A program made the position numbers and the translations under genes. Positions 6,377 to 9,235 of a stretch of DNA of 9,235 bases are shown here, piece after piece. The DNA lies in the NCBI GenBank assembly GCA_023422835.1, contig JAFAGI010000023.1, positions 1 through 9,235 on the forward strand, written 5' to 3'. Below the pieces are notes generated by a model that was given only the letters and a program-made list of their open reading frames with translations, had not been told where the DNA came from and did not search any database. Within the stretch, counting starts at the first letter, position 1, and the number at the start of each line of letters is the position of its first letter. The stretch comes from Bacteroidota bacterium (GTDB taxonomy: Bacteria; Bacteroidota; Bacteroidia; Chitinophagales; Chitinophagaceae).

Positions 6377-7099
6377 TTGAAGCTCGCGATCATTGGTGGC
6401 TCTGGGATTCTGACATCCCTCATTGGTAACGCTGTGCGGTCCGCAGGGCATCAGCCTTTGTTAGAACTTTCGGACTACCGGGAGCTCGATCTCTCCGCAG
6501 GAGGGGGGCATTCGGAGGCCGCAGGCGTAGAGACCATTGAACGTGCGCTAAGCGGCGCCGACAGTCTGATCCTCTCTGCGACGCTTGACGCGGAACCGTC
6601 GCGACGCTTTGTGACGACGGTGGTTCGCGGTGCCGAGCGATCGACAGTCCGGCGAATTGTTTACGCGGCCGACATTGGGCTTGGTGCTACGGCAAGCAAG
6701 CTTTCGACGGCGGCGCGAATAGCGAACCGTCTGCGGCGGAACGTGTTGGTTCGGAATAGTCGTACGTTTATGACCGGTGAGCATCTAGAAATGCTGGCGC
6801 TGCGGTCCCCGATCGCATCGACCATCCTATACTCCATGCTACCGGGCGCCAGCCGCCCTGCGCAGGCGTGGGACGTGGTGCCGCTCAGGTTTGTTCACCG
6901 TCTGTCCGGGATCGCGGCGATTCCCGCTGAGAATTTAGCTACCTCGCTGGTCGAGCATGCGACTCTGTTCACCACGGCGGCACGGCGCCTCGTTGTGGCC
7001 CCCCGGCACCGTTGGATTTCGAACCCGTACGTCGGAGCAGCAGCTGGAGATATCGCATTCCGGGATTCCTCTAGACACACCCCGCGTGAATATCGCTAG
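6377..7099 (+). CDS. NAD(P)-binding Rossmann-fold protein, NmrA/atypical SDR-like
   Basis: This 240-residue protein begins MKLAIIGGSGILTSLIG, a beta strand and glycine-rich turn typical of NmrA-like or atypical short-chain dehydrogenases. The third glycine of the usual GxxGxxG is replaced by Thr13. Further family-like segments are ADSLILSAT after the second half of the fold and RRIVYAADIG, followed by a helix-rich region. The classical YxxxK catalytic pair is not evident, so it may bind NAD(P)H as a redox sensor or act as an unspecific reductase; I cannot assign a substrate. No signal peptide is visible. It stands alone behind a 22-bp palindrome that probably controls it. Base composition is lower in GC than the tms genes and A/T-ending codons are common, consistent with acquisition. 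The fold call is fairly sure; function is unknown. Confidence 0.7.
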   Translation: MKLAIIGGSGILTSLIGNAVRSAGHQPLLELSDYRELDLSAGGGHSEAAGVETIERALSGADSLILSATLDAEPSRRFVTTVVRGAERSTVRRIVYAADIGLGATASKLSTAARIANRLRRNVLVRNSRTFMTGEHLEMLALRSPIASTILYSMLPGASRPAQAWDVVPLRFVHRLSGIAAIPAENLATSLVEHATLFTTAARRLVVAPRHRWISNPYVGAAAGDIAFRDSSRHTPREYR

Positions 7100-7296
7100 A
7101 TCAACTGTGCGACCTGCACTGTCACTGATTTTGGCAACTTACAACCGGATTCTTCTTGCTCACGAAGGCGTCCTCGACGGCGGGACGTCAGCGGCGGGTG
7201 AAACTGCTAGCGCGGGCTGGACTGCTGAGCGCTACGTTTATCCACACGCTGTTTTCAGCAGAGCGCCTTCCAACAGGTGCGCGTTACGGGTCGCGT
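7100..7296. other. Short convergent intergenic stretch
   Basis: The 197 bp between the Rossmann gene stop and the tmsB stop contain no recognisable gene and no strong terminator; GCTG-TTTT-CAGC near 7250 is a 4-bp stem only. A plus-strand frame from GTG 7198 (VKLLARAGLLSATFI) has a hydrophobic start but runs into DNA antisense to tmsB, so it is at most a gene scrap. Confidence 0.4.
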
Positions 7297-8619
7297 TCAG
7301 GCGTCCCACCACGGGCGGAGTGGTACTTGGTGGCCGCCGTCCTCGTCGAGCTTGGTGGCGAGCACGTGATGGAGCTGGATGATGTTGCGGTCGAAGCCGA
7401 TCCGGCATCCTGCCATGTAGAGGCCCCACAGCAGCGCGGTGCCCTCGCCGACCTCGGCCACCGCCTCGTCCCAGTGCTCGACGAGGTTGATGTTCCAGTC
7501 GCGCAGCGTCATCGCGTAGTGCTCGCGGAAGTTCTCCTCGTGGATGACCTCCATGCCGCCGATGTCCTGCAGCTTCGAGATGATCTTGCCGGAGCCGGTG
7601 AGCTCCCCGTCGGGGAACACGTAGCGGTCGATGAACGATCCGGCTTTGCTGCGACTGGCGTTGTCGGGCCGGGTGATGCAGTGGTTGAGCAGCATGCCGC
7701 CGGGGCGGAGCTTGTCGCGCATGAAGCCGAAGTACGCGGGGTAGTTGTGGACGCCGATGTGCTCGGTGAGCCCGATGGACGACACGGCGTCGAATCCGCT
7801 CTCGGTGATGTCGCGGTAGTCGCTGTGCCGGACCTCGGCGAACTCGCCGAGTCCTTCGTCGGCGATGGCCTTCTGGGCCCACTGCGCCTGCTCGGCGGAC
7901 AGCGTCGCCCCGATGGCGTAAACGCCGCGTCGGGCGGCATAACGCACCATTCCGCCCCAGCCGCAACCGATGTCGAGGAGGCGGTCGCCGGGTTTCAGGC
8001 GCAGCTTCTCGAAGATGAGGCGGTACTTGTTCTCCTGCGCGGCTTCCAGCGATGCGTCGCGTTCCGGGTAGACGGCGCAGGTGTAGGTCATCGACGGTCC
8101 GAGGACCCACTCGTAGAACGTGTTCGAGACGTCGTAGTGGTAGTGGATGACCTCGGCATCGCGGGACTTGCTGTGCCGCAGTCCTTCCGCGAATCGCCGC
8201 CAGCGCGGCACGGCCTCCTGCGGCGGCGGTGCGATCGGCTTGAAGTGCTCGATGCCCAGCGACCTGGCGATGTGCGCGAGTGCCAGCCGGGAGGGGCGGT
8301 GGAACTGCAGGTTGCTGGCGAGAGCCTTCAGCGCGGGGTACGGGTCGCCGGGGTGGGCGCCGATGAGTTCGAGATCGCCTGCGATGTAGGCCCGTGCGAG
8401 CCCGAGGTCGCCGGGCGCGGTCACCAGATACGTCGTCCCCCGCGGGGTCTTGAGGTCGAGGCCGTATTGGGCGTCCGCGGGTCCGGCGCTGCTGCCGTCG
8501 TAGGCGGTGATCCGGATCGAGAGATTCCCGCCGAGGAGGGTCTCGAAGATCTCGGCGAGGGTCATCTTGCCGGCGTGTGAGTCGACACTCGACGGCGTGC
8601 TGTCCTTGAACGTGGTCAT
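7297..8619 (-). CDS. tmsB: TmsB-type S-adenosylmethionine-dependent fatty acid methyltransferase (10-methylene synthesis; UfaA1/CFA-synthase family)
   Basis: This 440-residue enzyme belongs to the cyclopropane-fatty-acid synthase family and most resembles the UfaA1 (Rv0447c)/TmsB/BfaB branch. That branch methylates oleoyl-phospholipid at C10 to give a 10-methylene chain on the way to tuberculostearic acid. An N-terminal lipid-binding part (about residues 18-125) precedes HYDVSNTFYEWVLGPSMTY (161-179), the SAM-binding loop LLDIGCGWGG (214-223), and SIGLTEHIG (281-289), which holds the conserved Glu286 of the active site. ATG 8619 overlaps the upstream oxidoreductase stop (ATGA), supporting this start; the open frame continuing to 8988 is a shadow of the upstream gene. 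The partner FAD enzyme would reduce the methylene to a methyl group. A plain cyclopropane synthase is less likely because of that partner. Confidence 0.92.
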   Translation of the reverse strand: MTTFKDSTPSSVDSHAGKMTLAEIFETLLGGNLSIRITAYDGSSAGPADAQYGLDLKTPRGTTYLVTAPGDLGLARAYIAGDLELIGAHPGDPYPALKALASNLQFHRPSRLALAHIARSLGIEHFKPIAPPPQEAVPRWRRFAEGLRHSKSRDAEVIHYHYDVSNTFYEWVLGPSMTYTCAVYPERDASLEAAQENKYRLIFEKLRLKPGDRLLDIGCGWGGMVRYAARRGVYAIGATLSAEQAQWAQKAIADEGLGEFAEVRHSDYRDITESGFDAVSSIGLTEHIGVHNYPAYFGFMRDKLRPGGMLLNHCITRPDNASRSKAGSFIDRYVFPDGELTGSGKIISKLQDIGGMEVIHEENFREHYAMTLRDWNINLVEHWDEAVAEVGEGTALLWGLYMAGCRIGFDRNIIQLHHVLATKLDEDGGHQVPLRPWWDA

Positions 8620-9235
8620 TGGCGTTTCACCGCTTTCGCATAGAGGTCCAGCAGACGGCCGCGCGGGTCGTACCGCTTCTTGAGGAGCCGATAACTCTCT
8701 CCGCCGTAGAGTTCGTCGAACTCCTCCGGCGTGTAGAAACTCTCTGAGTACAGCGACTTGTGGCCGTCGAGTTCGGCGACCTTGCGTTCGATGATCTTGT
8801 TGGTGTGTCCGGGATCGCCCGGGGTGACCGGCACGGCCGACCAGAAGCCGACGTTGACGTAGGTGCGTTGCGGGGCAAGGGGATACAGCGGCCACGGGCG
8901 TACCGGATCGGCGCTCGGGAGGGCCGGCTCCCGAAGACGCAGTGGGCACAGCCAGATCGGTTCGATCGGGATGTCGGCGAGGAACCACTCCACATACTCG
9001 GCGGTCCGTTCGATGGGCACCTCGATGTCCTGCACGACCCGCTCGCCCGCGGGCAGGCCCTTGCGGGCGTTGAGCCGGTCACCGATGTCGAACCGCTGGT
9101 CGAGTCCGATGAGCTTCCAGTAGAAACTGCTGCGCAGGTACCGCTTCGGCCACCAGCGTCGGATCTTCGGGTTCTGTGCGCCGAACGCGCGGGAGCACCA
9201 GAACCAGTCGGTGTCCCAGCGCCACAGGTAGTCGT
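8616..9235 (-). CDS. tmsA: TmsA-type FAD-binding oxidoreductase (10-methylene reductase), C-terminal part
   Basis: The last 205 residues of a flavin oxidoreductase enter from the right edge in the frame starting at 9233. DYLWRWDTDWFWCSRAFG, RRWWPKRYLRSSFYWKL and IPIEPIWLCPLRL match the C-terminal half of the Rv0449c/BfaA/TmsA family, a relative of the DWARF1-like FAD-linked oxidases. It reduces the 10-methylene fatty acyl chain made by TmsB to a 10-methyl chain, using reducing power from NADPH in characterised homologues. The FAD-binding N-terminal domain lies outside the window. The stop overlaps the tmsB start by 4 nt (ATGA), so the two proteins should be made together. In M. tuberculosis a DUF1365 gene, Rv0448c, lies between the homologues; here it is absent from that position. 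Confidence 0.9.
   Translation of the reverse strand, partial: DYLWRWDTDWFWCSRAFGAQNPKIRRWWPKRYLRSSFYWKLIGLDQRFDIGDRLNARKGLPAGERVVQDIEVPIERTAEYVEWFLADIPIEPIWLCPLRLREPALPSADPVRPWPLYPLAPQRTYVNVGFWSAVPVTPGDPGHTNKIIERKVAELDGHKSLYSESFYTPEEFDELYGGESYRLLKKRYDPRGRLLDLYAKAVKRQ

Noticed and set aside
7198..7296. Possible membrane-protein scrap beginning VKLLARAGLLSATFI
   Set aside because: The hydrophobic start vaguely resembles a DoxX-like first helix, but the similarity is too short and the frame runs into DNA antisense to tmsB.
7156..8580. Long plus-strand open frame of 474 codons opposite tmsB
   Set aside because: It is antisense to a clearly identified methyltransferase. High third-position GC keeps this frame open; its Val/Asp/Glu/Gly-rich composition matches no family.
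7297..8988. N-terminally extended 563-residue version of tmsB
   Set aside because: The extra ~123 residues are read from the tmsA region out of frame. The homologous N-terminus begins at ATG 8619, which overlaps the tmsA stop.
1..9235. Search for CRISPR arrays, tRNA or rRNA genes, riboswitches and intact insertion sequences
   Set aside because: No regularly spaced repeats, cloverleaf-like segments, transposase motifs or paired IS ends were recognised when reading both strands by eye.

Overview
The window is high-GC actinobacterial DNA. A mycothiol-dependent formaldehyde dehydrogenase (mycothiol is an actinobacterial thiol) and a tmsAB-type pair for 10-methyl-branched (tuberculostearic-type) fatty acids together point to a mycolic-acid actinomycete such as Gordonia, Rhodococcus, Mycobacterium or a relative. 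The genus cannot be fixed from the sequence alone.

Layout. (1) Positions 3444 down to 1, minus strand: a tightly packed three-gene operon of mscR (S-(hydroxymethyl)mycothiol dehydrogenase), a metallo-beta-lactamase-fold hydrolase, and a YdeP/FdhF-type molybdopterin oxidoreductase that runs off the left edge. Start and stop codons overlap or lie 3 nt apart. Read together, the genes suggest formaldehyde -> S-formylmycothiol -> formate -> CO2. (2) 3445-3750: a divergent control region with two similar 23-bp dyads, one by each gene start. (3) 3751-5100, plus strand: an MFS transporter of the metabolite:H+ symporter (MHS) type, visibly less GC-rich than its neighbours. (4) 5101-5370: a gene-free stretch holding a 28-bp dyad bracketed by 8-bp direct repeats. 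(5) 5371-6243: two broken genes meeting head to head, a zinc-type medium-chain dehydrogenase lacking its N-terminal domain (minus) and the last ~48 codons of an MmyB-like regulator (plus). A single deletion could have removed both 5' ends and the promoter region between them. (6) 6268-6289: a perfect 22-bp palindrome upstream of a small NAD(P)-binding Rossmann protein (6377-7099, plus), also lower in GC. (7) 7297-9235, minus strand: tmsB and the C-terminal part of tmsA, overlapping by ATGA.

The two outer blocks look like conserved chromosomal operons. The middle (about 3.5-7.3 kb), with mixed base composition, gene remnants and isolated dyads, looks like a rearranged accessory patch. The most interesting points are the complete formaldehyde-to-CO2 operon, the paired dyads that may co-regulate it with the transporter, the double-truncation junction near 6097, and the 22-bp palindrome. 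No RNA gene, CRISPR array or intact insertion sequence was found.
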